Shown here piece after piece: positions 41,565 through 53,021 of a DNA stretch of 64,000 nt. A program made the position numbers and the translations under genes. The DNA is from Antrihabitans auranticaus. Its GTDB lineage: Bacteria > Actinomycetota > Actinomycetes > Mycobacteriales > Mycobacteriaceae. A model generated the notes under the pieces. It searched no databases and was not told where the DNA came from. It was given only the letters and a program-made list of their open reading frames with translations. How positions within the stretch are numbered: the first letter of the stretch is position 1; the number at the start of each line of letters is the position of its first letter. The DNA is taken from NCBI RefSeq assembly GCF_016481275.1, contig NZ_JAEMNW010000002.1:744001-808000 (forward strand), given 5' to 3'.

Positions 41565-42170
41565 TTGTTCACAGGAATAGTCGAAGAGCTCGGCGAAATC
41601 ACGGGGAAGGAAGACCTCGGGGACTCCCAGCGATTCACCGTCCGCGGACCGCTCGTCACGTCCGATGCGGGTCACGGTGATTCGATCGCCGTGAACGGTG
41701 TGTGCCTGACGGTCGTCGACGTCCTCGACGGCACGAGCTTCACCGCGGACGTCATGGCCGAGACGCTGAACCGTTCGAGCCTGGGCGCGTTGCACATCGG
41801 AAGCTCCGTGAATCTGGAGCGTGCGGCGGCGCTGAACAGCCGACTCGGCGGGCACCTCGTCCAAGGGCATGTCGACGGCACCGGGTCGATTATCTCGCGG
41901 TCGCCGTCGGAGCATTGGGAGGTCGTCCGGGTCGCGCTGCCCGACCAGATCGCCAAGTACGTCGTCGAGAAAGGTTCCATCACAATCGATGGAATCTCGC
42001 TGACGGTCTCCGCGCTGGGAGCGGGTACGGACGGCGACTGGTTCGAGGTCTCGCTGATCCCGACGACGCTGGAACTGACGACGCTGGGACGCGCGCCGGT
42101 AGGTACACCGGTGAATCTCGAGGTCGATGTGATCGCAAAGTACGTCGAGCGCCTGCAGCAACGCGGTTGA
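41565..42170 (+). CDS. ribE: Riboflavin synthase alpha chain
   Basis: Dismutates two lumazine molecules to riboflavin. The protein has two similar beta-barrel halves, with MFTGIVEELGEI at the N-terminus, the NGVCLTVVD and IDGISLTVS repeats, and the GGHLVQGHVDGTG signature between. Length is 201 residues. The start is TTG at 41565, directly after ribD. In M. tuberculosis lprG and the P55 efflux gene lie between ribD and this gene; they are absent here. Also called ribC in some annotations. Confidence 0.95.
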   Translation: MFTGIVEELGEITGKEDLGDSQRFTVRGPLVTSDAGHGDSIAVNGVCLTVVDVLDGTSFTADVMAETLNRSSLGALHIGSSVNLERAAALNSRLGGHLVQGHVDGTGSIISRSPSEHWEVVRVALPDQIAKYVVEKGSITIDGISLTVSALGAGTDGDWFEVSLIPTTLELTTLGRAPVGTPVNLEVDVIAKYVERLQQRG

Positions 42171-42230
42171 GCAGTCGTAGTGTTAAGTAACAATCGAGTG
42201 CCGATACAAGAATGAGCGGAGAACCCAGAC

Positions 42231-44406
<2,176 letters not shown>

Positions 44407-44422
44407 TCGCGAATCTGGAGAC

Positions 44423-46369
44423 TCAGCCTGTGACATCTCCCGTCACAGCACCTTCGCGCCGCGGATCTGCGCCACCGATCCATCCCGAGTCGGTGCGCTG
44501 CAGTGCACTCAGACCGCTGGTCTGCGGCGCTACAGACACTTGATCACCCATCGCCCGCAGCGCCGAGACAAGTGGGTCGGCCGCACCGTCGTTGGTGGCA
44601 TCGATGTTCGGATGCTCACCGCCGACGCCCGTGACCGGCGTATTCGCGGCACCGAAGGCCACCGCCGAAACCGCCTGCTGGGGGTCGAGTCCCCAATCGA
44701 GCATGTTGACGAGCGTCTTCACCACGAACTGGATGATCACCGAACCGCCGGGCGAGCCGACGACCAGCTCGAGCGGGCCACGGACGCCGTCAGGGCTGCG
44801 ATCGAATACGAGGGTCGGCGACATCGAACTGCGGGGGCGCTTGCCCGGTTCGACCCGGTTGGCGAGTGGCGTGCCGTCCGAGCTGGTCGGCGCCGCGGAG
44901 AAGTCTGTGAGCTGGTTGTTCAACAAGAACCCGTCGACCATGTGGAACGAGCCGAACGCAGACTCGATGGTCGTCGTCATCGACGCGGCGTTTCCGTACT
45001 TGTCGACGACGGAAATGTGGCTCGTCCCGTGTTCCGGCACCTGGCCGGGAATGCCGAGCGGGACCGGTCCGAAGTCTCCTGGCTGCGCCTGCCCCATGCT
45101 CTTGCCCGGATCGATGAGTGCCGCGCGCTGCTTCAAGTAGGCCTCGTTCAGCAGCGTTTCGGTCGAGTTGCCCGGTAGCGGAACGAAATCGGAGTCGGCG
45201 ACATACTTGTCTCGATCCGCGTACGCCAACCGCTCGGCCTCGGCGATGAGGTGGACTGCCTTCGGATCGGGGACGCCGCCGTTGCGGTCGAGATCGGTGG
45301 GCATGAGCGCACCCAGGTCGAAGTTCGACAGAATTCCCAGCGTCGACGCGACCGCTGTGCCGCCTGACGACGGATTCGGCATGCCGCAGATCTCGTGGTC
45401 GCGGTAGCCGGTACACAACGCGGTCCGTTTCTTGGCCTGATACCCGGCGAGGTCCTCGAGCGTCATTTCGCCTGGCGTGCGGTCGCCGGTCGACGTGTCG
45501 GTCGCATCGACGATCGCCTGCGCGATCGAGCCCGTGTAGAACGCGTTGGCGCCGTCGGAGGCGATCGCTCCGAGTGTCTTGGCCATCGCGGGATTGGTCA
45601 GCTTTTCACCGGCGGGCTTGGGCTTTCCGTCGGGCAGCAGGAAGTAGTCACGTGCGGCGGGGTCGACCGCGAGATTCGGTGCGGACTCGGCGATCTGCTG
45701 GGCGAGCCGCGGGCTGATCTCCAGGCCCTGATCGGCGAGTGAGATTGCCGGGTCGAACAATTCGCGCCACTGCTTCCGGCCGTGTTCCTGATGGGCCAGC
45801 TCGAGCATCCGAACGGCACCGGGAACACCGATGGACCGGCCGCTCGCGCGCGCATCGGGTTTCGGCAGGGTGCGGTCGGTGTCGCTGATCCATTGCAGGT
45901 AGTTTTCGGTCGCGGCCGCCGGTGCAGTTTCGCGACCGTCGTAAGCGTCGACGGTGTTCTTCTCTGCGTCGTAGTAGAGCAGGAACGCACCGCCGCCGAT
46001 GCCGGACGACTGCGGTTCGGCGAGCCCCAGCACCGTCTGGGCGACGATCAGCGCGTCGGCGGCGGTACCGCCGTCGCGCAAGACCTCGCATGCAGCTGCG
46101 GTCGACAACGGGTTCGCCGTCGACACCGCGAACGACGCTGTTTCAACTGCGGCCATGTCCGATCGATAGCCCGAGGCGATCTCCGGATTGGTCGACAGGT
46201 TCTGCGTCGTGCTGCCCGCAGGTGCCTCGGCGACCTTGGATATGGCTGTGCCGTTCGGTTCGCTCGTACATGGTTCCCGCGTTGCTTCGTCGTCACTCGA
46301 CGAGCACCCGGTCAGCATTCCCAAGGCCAGGCCGGCAACTAGGGTGGCCCGCAGTCCGCGCTGGTTCAT
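44423..46369 (-). CDS. ggt: Gamma-glutamyltransferase, lipoprotein
   Basis: Ggt cleaves or transfers the gamma-glutamyl group of glutathione-like compounds outside the cytoplasm. The 648-residue precursor begins with a lipoprotein signal peptide ending in the lipobox LTGC, so it should be anchored in the membrane. The autoprocessing site before the catalytic Thr is seen in HGTSHISVVDKYGNAASMTTT, and GSPGGSVIIQFV lies near the C-terminus. Asn and Gly motifs for gamma-glutamate binding are normal. It is immediately back-to-back with the response regulator gene and shares its regulatory region. Confidence 0.91.
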   Translation of the reverse strand: MNQRGLRATLVAGLALGMLTGCSSSDDEATREPCTSEPNGTAISKVAEAPAGSTTQNLSTNPEIASGYRSDMAAVETASFAVSTANPLSTAAACEVLRDGGTAADALIVAQTVLGLAEPQSSGIGGGAFLLYYDAEKNTVDAYDGRETAPAAATENYLQWISDTDRTLPKPDARASGRSIGVPGAVRMLELAHQEHGRKQWRELFDPAISLADQGLEISPRLAQQIAESAPNLAVDPAARDYFLLPDGKPKPAGEKLTNPAMAKTLGAIASDGANAFYTGSIAQAIVDATDTSTGDRTPGEMTLEDLAGYQAKKRTALCTGYRDHEICGMPNPSSGGTAVASTLGILSNFDLGALMPTDLDRNGGVPDPKAVHLIAEAERLAYADRDKYVADSDFVPLPGNSTETLLNEAYLKQRAALIDPGKSMGQAQPGDFGPVPLGIPGQVPEHGTSHISVVDKYGNAASMTTTIESAFGSFHMVDGFLLNNQLTDFSAAPTSSDGTPLANRVEPGKRPRSSMSPTLVFDRSPDGVRGPLELVVGSPGGSVIIQFVVKTLVNMLDWGLDPQQAVSAVAFGAANTPVTGVGGEHPNIDATNDGAADPLVSALRAMGDQVSVAPQTSGLSALQRTDSGWIGGADPRREGAVTGDVTG

Positions 46370-46417
46370 ATGTCCAACCTAGTTCGCGAACGCGCGCTTC
46401 GTGGCAAGCTCGAGAAC

Positions 46418-47056
46418 GTGACTGAAAAAGTGCGGGTGGTGGTCGCCGACGATCACCCGTTGTTGCGCGACGGCGTTGTGCGAGCACTGGTTTCGAGTGG
46501 TGTGATCGACGTGGTTGCGGAGGCGGACGACGGGCTCGCGGCGCTGGCGCTGATCAAGGAGCACGCGCCGCAGGTGGCCTTGGTCGACTACCGGATGCCG
46601 GGATTGGACGGCGCACAGGTTGCGGCGGCGGTCCGGCGGGACGGACTGGCGACGCGGGTGCTGCTCTTGTCGGCGCACGACGAGTCGGCAATCGTGTTCC
46701 ACGCTCTGCAGGAGGGTGCGGCCGGGTTCCTGCCGAAGGAATCGACCAGGGCCGAGATCGTTGCCGGTGTACTCGAATGCGCCAAGGGGCGAGATGTGCT
46801 GGCGCCCAGCATGGCTGTCGGCTTGGCCGGTGAGATCCGGCGTCGCAGTGAGACGGCAGGTCCCTCACTGAGCAAGCGGGAGCTGGAGGTGCTGAACCTC
46901 ATCGCCCGCGGCAACAGCATTCCGTCGATTGCCGGCGAGCTGTTTCTCGCGCCGTCGACGGTCAAGACGCATGTGCAGCGGCTGTACGAGAAGCTGGGCG
47001 TCAGCGACCGTGCCGCCGCCGTCGCCGAAGCCATGCGCCGCGGGTTGCTGGAGTGA
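46418..47056 (+). CDS. NarL/FixJ family response regulator
   Basis: A 212-residue two-component regulator. The receiver domain has the acidic pair (VADDHPLLRDG), the phospho-acceptor Asp in VALVDYRMPGLDG, the Thr/Ser switch region LLLSAHDE and the Lys in GFLPKEST. A C-terminal LuxR-type helix-turn-helix (LSKRELEVLNLIARG, APSTVKTHVQRLYEKLGVSDR) binds DNA. GTG 46418 is preferred; the ATG at 46370 directly abuts the ggt start and would leave no promoter. The kinase partner follows with a 4-bp overlap. Confidence 0.9.
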   Translation: MTEKVRVVVADDHPLLRDGVVRALVSSGVIDVVAEADDGLAALALIKEHAPQVALVDYRMPGLDGAQVAAAVRRDGLATRVLLLSAHDESAIVFHALQEGAAGFLPKESTRAEIVAGVLECAKGRDVLAPSMAVGLAGEIRRRSETAGPSLSKRELEVLNLIARGNSIPSIAGELFLAPSTVKTHVQRLYEKLGVSDRAAAVAEAMRRGLLE

Positions 47057-48246
47057 CCCGCCCGCAACGAGAGCGGGTGGTCGAGCACTACACGACCGAG
47101 TCAGTGCGGCTGACCGCGGTGCTGCGCCTGCCCCTCATCGGACTCATCATCCTGCTCGGCCCGATCGCCGAAATATCGCATTGGCTGCCTGTCGTCTACG
47201 GCAGCATTCTCGGCACCTACGCAGTGGCGGCCCTGCTCTGGCTACTGATCGTGTTGCGACAGCCTGTGCGCCCGTGGGCCGCGTGGGTGTCGACGGTGGT
47301 CGACGTCCTGGCAATCCTGGCCCTGTGCCTGACGTCCGGTGGTGCGACCTCGCTGCTGCTGCCGGTGTTCTTCCTGTTGCCGATTTCGGTCGCGTTCCAA
47401 CTGCGGCCCGAGCTGACCGCCCTGCTCGGCACGAGCACAGCTTTCGGTTATCTCTCGGTCTGGATCGTCTACTCCAAGCGCGACGACACGATGGGTTTGC
47501 CCAACGAGATCTACCTGTATTTCGGCTTCCTGTTGTGGCTCGCGATGGCGACCACGGCCCTGTGCTTCGTGCTCGTCCGTCGGTCGTCGAACGTGATTGC
47601 GCTGCTCGACATTCGGAAGCGGCTGGTGAGTGAATCGATGGAGGCCGACGAGCGGCAGCGCCAAGAGTTGGCGGAGCAACTCCACGACGGACCGCTGCAG
47701 AACCTGTTCGCGGCCCGGCTCGGTGTGGAGGAGGCCGCGGAGCGCAACCCCGACTCGGCACTGGATGCCGTCGATGCGGCGATTCAGAGCACGGCCGCGC
47801 AGCTGCGATCGATTGTGACGGCGTTGCACCCGCAGGTGCTGGCGCAGCTGGGTCTGACGGAGGCCTTGCGGGAGTTGGTGCGCGACTTCGAGCGGCGTGG
47901 AGCCTTCGAGATACGTGCCGAGCTAGCAGAAGTCGGCCGCCCGGAAGTGCAGTCGCTGCTCTATCGAGTCGCGCGAGAGCTGCTGTCGAACGTCTACAAA
48001 CATGCGCATGCAACGACGGTGCACATCGAGCTGGCAATGTCGGAAGAAGATCTCACGCTGACGGTCTCCGACAACGGCGCCGGTTTCGACCCGGCGGTAT
48101 TGGAACAGCGAATTACTGAGGGGCACATCGGACTTGCTTCGGTGTTCGTCCGCGTCGAATCGCTGGGCGGGGCTGTTGCACTCAGCTCCGGCGCCGACGG
48201 GACCCGGGTCTCGGTCAGCGCGCCGTTAGTGGCAGGGCAGTCCTAG
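47053..48246 (+). CDS. Sensor histidine kinase of the NarL/DesK class
   Basis: A 397-residue membrane kinase. Several hydrophobic helices occupy about residues 25-180 with little periplasmic sequence, so it probably senses the membrane or a small ligand. The HisKA_3 dimerisation helix has the phospho-acceptor His in ELAEQLHDGPLQNLFAAR. The ATPase domain shows RELLSNVYKHAHA (N box) and DNGAGFDP (G1). It is coupled to the response regulator gene. The 3' end overlaps the convergent cbtB-like gene by 21 bp. The signal is unknown. Confidence 0.9.
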   Translation: MTRPQRERVVEHYTTESVRLTAVLRLPLIGLIILLGPIAEISHWLPVVYGSILGTYAVAALLWLLIVLRQPVRPWAAWVSTVVDVLAILALCLTSGGATSLLLPVFFLLPISVAFQLRPELTALLGTSTAFGYLSVWIVYSKRDDTMGLPNEIYLYFGFLLWLAMATTALCFVLVRRSSNVIALLDIRKRLVSESMEADERQRQELAEQLHDGPLQNLFAARLGVEEAAERNPDSALDAVDAAIQSTAAQLRSIVTALHPQVLAQLGLTEALRELVRDFERRGAFEIRAELAEVGRPEVQSLLYRVARELLSNVYKHAHATTVHIELAMSEEDLTLTVSDNGAGFDPAVLEQRITEGHIGLASVFVRVESLGGAVALSSGADGTRVSVSAPLVAGQS

Positions 48247-48420
48247 AAGGTGCCGCCCGTCGTGCATCAGCTCGTGCAGGTACATGCCGCTTCGTGAGAT
48301 CGCGCCCTGGTCGAACCCGACCAGGTACAGCGCAAGCAGTGCGAACAGCACGACGCCGACGGCAACCAGGGCTGCGCGGGTCGCCTCGGCGGCGGAGGGT
48401 GCGGTATGTACGAGTGCCAT
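48226..48420 (-). CDS. CbtB-like small membrane protein
   Basis: A 64-residue protein with one transmembrane helix (about residues 18-36) and a His-rich C-terminus, MYLHELMHDGRHLLGLPCH. This arrangement matches the CbtB family, a small subunit of a predicted cobalt transporter usually paired with the multi-helix CbtA. No cbtA or cobalamin riboswitch is nearby, so it is an orphan here. The tail His and Cys residues could bind metal. ATG 48420 follows GGAGAAG. Confidence 0.78.
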   Translation of the reverse strand: MALVHTAPSAAEATRAALVAVGVVLFALLALYLVGFDQGAISRSGMYLHELMHDGRHLLGLPCH

Positions 48421-48431
48421 GGCTTCTCCGT

Positions 48432-48447
48432 GGTGATCGACATCACA
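48432..48447 (-). promoter_or_regulatory. CRP-like binding site upstream of the cbtB-like gene
   Basis: On the minus strand TGTGATGTCGATCACC matches the CRP/FNR-type pattern TGTGA-N6-TCACA at 9 of 10 half-site positions, with the dyad GTGAT-N4-ATCAC. It lies 12 bp before the cbtB-like ATG, a position more suited to repression. A second small dyad, CTCTC-N6-GAGAG, lies at 48472-48487. Confidence 0.5.
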
Positions 48448-48531
48448 GGGGCGCGAACTTTTCGAGCGTACCTCTCAAGATCGAGAGTGACCACCGAAAA
48501 CGCTGTCGGACGGCGCGACTAACCTGGATTC

Positions 48532-50547
48532 GTGGCCGACCCCTCTACTTATCGACCCGCGCCAGGATCGATTCCGATCGAACCGGGGGTGTACCGATTT
48601 CGCGATCAGCATCGCAGGGTCATCTACGTCGGTAAGGCGAAGAGTCTGCGTAGTCGGCTCAATTCGTACTTTGCGGACATTGCGTCGTTGCATCCGCGGA
48701 CCAGGCAGATGGTCACGGCTGCGTCGAGCGTCGAGTGGACTGTTGTGTCGACAGAAGTCGAGGCACTGCAGCTCGAATACAACTGGATCAAAGAGTTCGA
48801 TCCGCGGTTCAACGTGCGTTATCGGGACGACAAGTCGTATCCCGTCCTTGCGGTAACGCTGAACGAGGAGTACCCGCGGCTGTTCGTGTATCGCGGCGCG
48901 CGCCGCAAGGGAGTGCGCTACTTCGGTCCGTATTCGCATGCGTGGGCGATTCGGGAGACGCTGGACCTGCTTCTGCGGGTATTTCCCGCGCGGACCTGTT
49001 CGGCTGGTGTTTTCAAGCGGCACAACCAGATCGGACGGCCGTGCCTGCTCGGTTACATCGACAAATGCTCGGCGCCGTGCATCGGCCGGGTCGATGCCGA
49101 CCAGCATCGCAGAATCGTCGAGGACTTCTGCGACTTCCTTGCGGGTAAGACCGACAAGCTCGTCCGCGATCTGGAGCATCGGATGCAGGATGCCTCCGAG
49201 CAACTCGATTTCGAGACGGCCGCGCGACTGCGCGACGATGTCGGGGCGTTGCGGCGAGCGCTCGAGAAGCAGGCGGTCGTTCTCGGTAGCGGCACCGATG
49301 CCGACGTCGTGGCATTCGCTACCGACGAACTGGAGGCAGCCGTCCAGGTGTTCCACGTCCGCGGTGGCCGAGTGCGTGGCCAGCGGGGCTGGGTGGTCGA
49401 AAAGGCCGGTGAGGCGATCGATCCGGGCACAGACACCGAGCGTGATCTGCCGGTGCTGGTCGAACAGTTTCTGACGCAGTTCTACGGCGAGCAGGTCGCA
49501 TTGGTCGAAGGGCAGGAAGACGAGCTGGCCGAGCCGGCCGCGGTCGTGCCCCGTGAGGTCCTGGTTCCTGCGCTGCCGCCGAACTCCGACGAGGTGCAGC
49601 AGTGGTTGTCGGAACTGCGCGGTTCGATTGTGCAACTGCGAGTTCCACAGCGCGGCGACAAGAAGGCACTCGCCGAAACGGTCCAGCGAAATGCGCAGGA
49701 AGCGCTGGCGCAGCACAAGCTCAAGCGGGCGAGCGATTTGACGTCGAGATCGGCTGCACTGCAAGGCATTCAGGAGGCGCTGGACCTCGACTCCGCGCCT
49801 CTGCGCATCGAGTGCGTCGACGTCAGCCATGTGCAGGGTACCGACGTGGTCGCTTCTCTCGTCGTCTTCGAAGACGGCCTACCGCGCAAGTCGGACTATC
49901 GCCATTACGCGATCAAGGAGGCTGCGGGCGAGGGGCGGTCGGACGACGTCGCCAGCATCGCCGAAGTCACCCGGCGACGCTTCCTCAGAATGCGTCGCGA
50001 CTTCACGACCGGTGAGCTGACCGGTGACGATGCGGGCGGCGAGGTCGGCCCGGAAGTTGCGATCGGGGCGGGCATCGATCCGCAGACCGGCCGGCCGCGC
50101 AGGTTCGCGTATCCGCCGAATCTGTTCGTCGTCGATGGCGGTGCGCCGCAGGTCGCTGCCGCGGCAGAGGTGCTCGACGAACTCGGGATCACCGACGTGG
50201 CGGTCATCGGACTCGCGAAACGACTCGAAGAAGTCTGGGTGCCGGGGGAGAGCGATCCGGTGATTCTGCCCAGGACAAGTGAATCGCTCTACCTGTTGCA
50301 GCGGGTGCGCGACGAAGCGCACCGCTTCGCGATCACCTTCCATCGCAGCAAGCGGTCCAGGCGGATGACCGCATCCGCGCTCGATTCGGTTCGTGGGCTG
50401 GGGGAGACACGCAGGACCGCACTGGTCTTGCACTTCGGCTCGGTCGCTCGTTTGAAGAAGGCAACGGTCGAAGAAATCTCGGAGGTGCCCGGAATCGGGC
50501 CGGCGACGGCGAAGGCGGTGCTCGCGGCTCTGTCGGAGGACGCCTGA
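48532..50547 (+). CDS. uvrC: UvrABC system protein C
   Basis: UvrC makes both incisions in nucleotide excision repair. The 671-residue protein has the GIY-YIG domain ([30 protein letters not shown]), the UVR domain that contacts UvrB ([17 protein letters not shown]), the RNase H-like domain with [13 protein letters not shown] and VVDGGAPQV, and two C-terminal helix-hairpin-helix motifs ([26 protein letters not shown]). The GTG start follows the cbtB-like promoter region. The usual followers rapZ and yvcK are displaced by about 12 kb. Confidence 0.96.
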   Translation: MADPSTYRPAPGSIPIEPGVYRFRDQHRRVIYVGKAKSLRSRLNSYFADIASLHPRTRQMVTAASSVEWTVVSTEVEALQLEYNWIKEFDPRFNVRYRDDKSYPVLAVTLNEEYPRLFVYRGARRKGVRYFGPYSHAWAIRETLDLLLRVFPARTCSAGVFKRHNQIGRPCLLGYIDKCSAPCIGRVDADQHRRIVEDFCDFLAGKTDKLVRDLEHRMQDASEQLDFETAARLRDDVGALRRALEKQAVVLGSGTDADVVAFATDELEAAVQVFHVRGGRVRGQRGWVVEKAGEAIDPGTDTERDLPVLVEQFLTQFYGEQVALVEGQEDELAEPAAVVPREVLVPALPPNSDEVQQWLSELRGSIVQLRVPQRGDKKALAETVQRNAQEALAQHKLKRASDLTSRSAALQGIQEALDLDSAPLRIECVDVSHVQGTDVVASLVVFEDGLPRKSDYRHYAIKEAAGEGRSDDVASIAEVTRRRFLRMRRDFTTGELTGDDAGGEVGPEVAIGAGIDPQTGRPRRFAYPPNLFVVDGGAPQVAAAAEVLDELGITDVAVIGLAKRLEEVWVPGESDPVILPRTSESLYLLQRVRDEAHRFAITFHRSKRSRRMTASALDSVRGLGETRRTALVLHFGSVARLKKATVEEISEVPGIGPATAKAVLAALSEDA

Positions 50548-50548
50548 C

Positions 50549-51277
50549 CTAGGTGCTCGCGTGCATTTCCCAGAGCAGGATCTCCGAACGTTCCGCCGCG
50601 GTTATCCGGTGCCCACCTGTGCTGGTGAGGCGCACTGTGTCGCCCTGACTCACCTGGCCATAGCCCTCGAACAGAGCACTGCCGTTCGCGACGAAGACGT
50701 GCCCGAAAGGCGCGTCGGGAATGGTGATCGACTGGCCGGGGTCGAGCCGGGCGACATGCAATGCCGCGTGCTTGTTGCCGATCCGGATTGCCGACGAGTT
50801 CCTGTGAGCAGCCATGCCGGAGGCGATCGTGACGAACGGACCGGCATCGACTTCGCGTTCTTCGTAGCTTGGCGCTGTGCCCGTGGTGTCCGGCGAGATC
50901 CACATCTGGACGACTCGAACCCGTTCGCCCTGCAAGTGGTTCGAGGCGTTCTTCTCCGAGTGCCGAATGCCTGTTCCGGCACTCATCCGTTGCGCAAGAC
51001 CTGGATAGATGAGCCCGGAGTTTCCGGCCGAATCCTGATGGACCACAGTCCCTTCCAGCACCCAGGTGATGATCTCCATGTCGCGATGCTGGTGTGTGTC
51101 GAAACCCTCACCGGCTTGGATCGTGTCCTCGTTGTGCACCATGAGCAGACCGTGGGCGTTGGCTGCCAAGTCGAAGTTGCCCGTGGCGGGAAACGATTGC
51201 CGGGAATCGAGCCACTCATTCCACCAGTGGCCGCGATCCGCCGACCTGATCACCCGCACGTCTGTCTGTGTGCCCAT
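50549..51277 (-). CDS. Pirin family protein
   Basis: A 242-residue bicupin of the pirin family; some members are quercetinases or redox regulators. The N-terminal cupin has the metal-binding motif FDTHQHRDMEIITWVLEG, followed by RMSAGTGIRHSEKN. The C-terminal cupin lacks most ligands, as is typical. ATG 51277 is chosen; the longer frame to 51556 overlaps the upstream gene. The 18-bp operator shared with the luciferase-like gene begins 3 bp upstream of the ATG. Confidence 0.87.
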   Translation of the reverse strand: MGTQTDVRVIRSADRGHWWNEWLDSRQSFPATGNFDLAANAHGLLMVHNEDTIQAGEGFDTHQHRDMEIITWVLEGTVVHQDSAGNSGLIYPGLAQRMSAGTGIRHSEKNASNHLQGERVRVVQMWISPDTTGTAPSYEEREVDAGPFVTIASGMAAHRNSSAIRIGNKHAALHVARLDPGQSITIPDAPFGHVFVANGSALFEGYGQVSQGDTVRLTSTGGHRITAAERSEILLWEMHAST

Positions 51278-51279
51278 AG

Positions 51280-51297
51280 TAGTTGCAAGTTCAATTA
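51280..51297 (-). promoter_or_regulatory. Shared operator, copy 1 (pirin)
   Basis: TAGTTGCAAGTTCAATTA (forward strand) is an imperfect dyad that matches copy 2 at 55514-55531 in 15 of 18 positions. The spacing and AT-rich dyad suit a dimeric regulator such as MarR or TetR type. It abuts the pirin ATG, so binding would block initiation. Confidence 0.6.
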
Positions 51298-51315
51298 CTT
51301 CCGCGAAATTCCCCG

Positions 51316-52962
51316 TCAGATCGTCTCGTCGAGCTGCCCGAGCGATTCGGTCAGGCGAAGATTCTCTGAGTAGTCGACGGGACACGCGATGATCGACACG
51401 CCGTCGGAGGCGAGGGCGGTCCGAAGCGTCGGGAGCAGTTCGTCGGCGGACTCGATGCGGTATCCCTTCGCGCCGAAACTCTGCGCGTACATGACGACGT
51501 CCGGATTCGTGAAGGCGACGTCGTAATGGGCGCCCAGTTCCAGGTCCATTTTCCATTCGATGAGCCCGTAGCCGTTGTCTTCCCAGATCAGCACGACCAA
51601 GGGAATCCGCTCGCGGACCGCTGTCTCGATTTCCTGGGAGTTCATCAGAAAGGCGCCATCGCCCATCACGGCCAGAACCTTACGATCCGGTAGGGCCAGC
51701 GAGACGCCCAGGGCGCCGGGCAACGTGAAGGCCATCGTCGACAAGCCGTTGGAAATCAGGCACGTGTTGCGCTCGTAGGTCGGGTACAGGCGGGCCATCC
51801 ACATCTTCGCCGCACCCGTATCGACGAGCACGATGTCGCTTCGGTCGAGTGCTGCGCGGGTGTCGGCGACAACGCGTTGCGGTGCCAGCGGAAATCGCGA
51901 GTCCTTCCCTCCGCGTTCGAGTTCGGCTGCCAGCATTCCGGCGCCGGGGGCGGCCGTGCCGGCTTGGAACCGCTTGTCGCCGAGACCCTTGTTCAGGGCG
52001 TCGAGCGATGCGCTGATGTCGCCGACGATTCCGACGTCGACCGAGTAGTGCATATCGACTTCGGCGGGAAACCGGTGGACGTGAATGATCTTCTTGTCAC
52101 CGTTCGGATTGATCCGAACCGGATCGAACTCCTGTAGCTCGTAGCCAACGGCGATGATCACGTCTGCTTCGTCGAATCCGAAGTTGACGTAGTCCCGCCG
52201 CATGAAACCGATCGTCCCCATGCTGTTCGGGTGATCGTCGGGCATGACGCCCTTGCCGTGAAAAGTGTTGGCGACCAGCACGTCATGGTCGTCGGAGAAT
52301 CGCACGAGCGCAGCGGCCGCATCGTTGCGGGCAGCACCGTGCCCGGCCAATACGACAGGGCAGCGCGCGGAGCGAAGTATCTCGACGGCCCGGTCGACCT
52401 GGCTCGGTGACGGGGATTCGGCCCGGACGACGTTGCGGGGCAGGGGAGCGAGGTCGTACTCCTCCTGGTCGACATCGATGTGTTCCGGGATTGCCAGATA
52501 CACCGCGGCGGGCCGTTCGGACTCGGCTGTTTTGAACGCCTTGCGGAACATCTCGGGGATCGCGCGGGGCGTCGGGACTCCGTCCGACCAGCGGGTGATC
52601 GGCGCGAACATCGTGACGAGATCGACGTACTGATGCGATTCCTTGTACTCGCGGTCCTGCCCGACCTGGGCCGAGATGGCTACGAGCGGAGTGCTGTTGG
52701 TGGTGGCGTCGGCGACGCCCAACTGCATGTTGATCGCGCCCGGTCCGAGCGTCGCGGAGACGACACCGGCGCGTCCGGTGACTCGGCCGTACATCTCCGC
52801 CATGAAGGACGCCGCCTGCTCGTGGCGGGTCAATATGTAGCGAATCTCGGACTTGCTCAGGGCCTGAACGAAGCGGATGTTCTCTTCGCCCGGAATTCCG
52901 AAGACAAGCGAGACGCCTTCGGCTTCCAGACACTGGACCATTAGTTCGGCGGCTGTCGTCAT
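51316..52962 (-). CDS. Acetolactate synthase-like thiamine diphosphate enzyme
   Basis: A 548-residue ThDP-dependent enzyme resembling catabolic acetolactate synthase (AlsS type). The N-terminal PYR domain has FGIPGEENIR and the activating Glu in RHEQAASFMAE. The C-terminal PP domain has the ThDP/Mg motif GDGAFLMNSQEIETAV...EDNGYG. No regulatory small subunit is adjacent, so this is probably not the biosynthetic ilvB. Substrate cannot be fixed; other pyruvate- or oxo-acid-using ThDP enzymes look alike. It is divergent from gabD1, with 59 bp between starts, and lies upstream of pirin on the same strand. Confidence 0.82.
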   Translation of the reverse strand: MTTAAELMVQCLEAEGVSLVFGIPGEENIRFVQALSKSEIRYILTRHEQAASFMAEMYGRVTGRAGVVSATLGPGAINMQLGVADATTNSTPLVAISAQVGQDREYKESHQYVDLVTMFAPITRWSDGVPTPRAIPEMFRKAFKTAESERPAAVYLAIPEHIDVDQEEYDLAPLPRNVVRAESPSPSQVDRAVEILRSARCPVVLAGHGAARNDAAAALVRFSDDHDVLVANTFHGKGVMPDDHPNSMGTIGFMRRDYVNFGFDEADVIIAVGYELQEFDPVRINPNGDKKIIHVHRFPAEVDMHYSVDVGIVGDISASLDALNKGLGDKRFQAGTAAPGAGMLAAELERGGKDSRFPLAPQRVVADTRAALDRSDIVLVDTGAAKMWMARLYPTYERNTCLISNGLSTMAFTLPGALGVSLALPDRKVLAVMGDGAFLMNSQEIETAVRERIPLVVLIWEDNGYGLIEWKMDLELGAHYDVAFTNPDVVMYAQSFGAKGYRIESADELLPTLRTALASDGVSIIACPVDYSENLRLTESLGQLDETI

Positions 52963-53021
52963 AGTGCCACGATAGTGGCAGGCTGGAAGTAGTTCGATCT
53001 TCGAGATGAAGGGATTGACGC

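Noticed and set aside
40496-42230. Possible FMN riboswitch controlling the riboflavin genes
   Set aside because: The gaps before ribD (45 bp) and before ribBA (60 bp) are too short, and no RFN-element consensus was seen.
48421-48531. Possible cobalamin riboswitch upstream of the cbtB-like gene
   Set aside because: The region is only 111 bp and contains no B12-box consensus.
50549-51556. 335-residue version of the pirin protein
   Set aside because: The first 93 residues are Arg-rich, match no pirin sequence and overlap the thiamine diphosphate enzyme gene on the same strand. The ATG at 51277 gives the normal family length.
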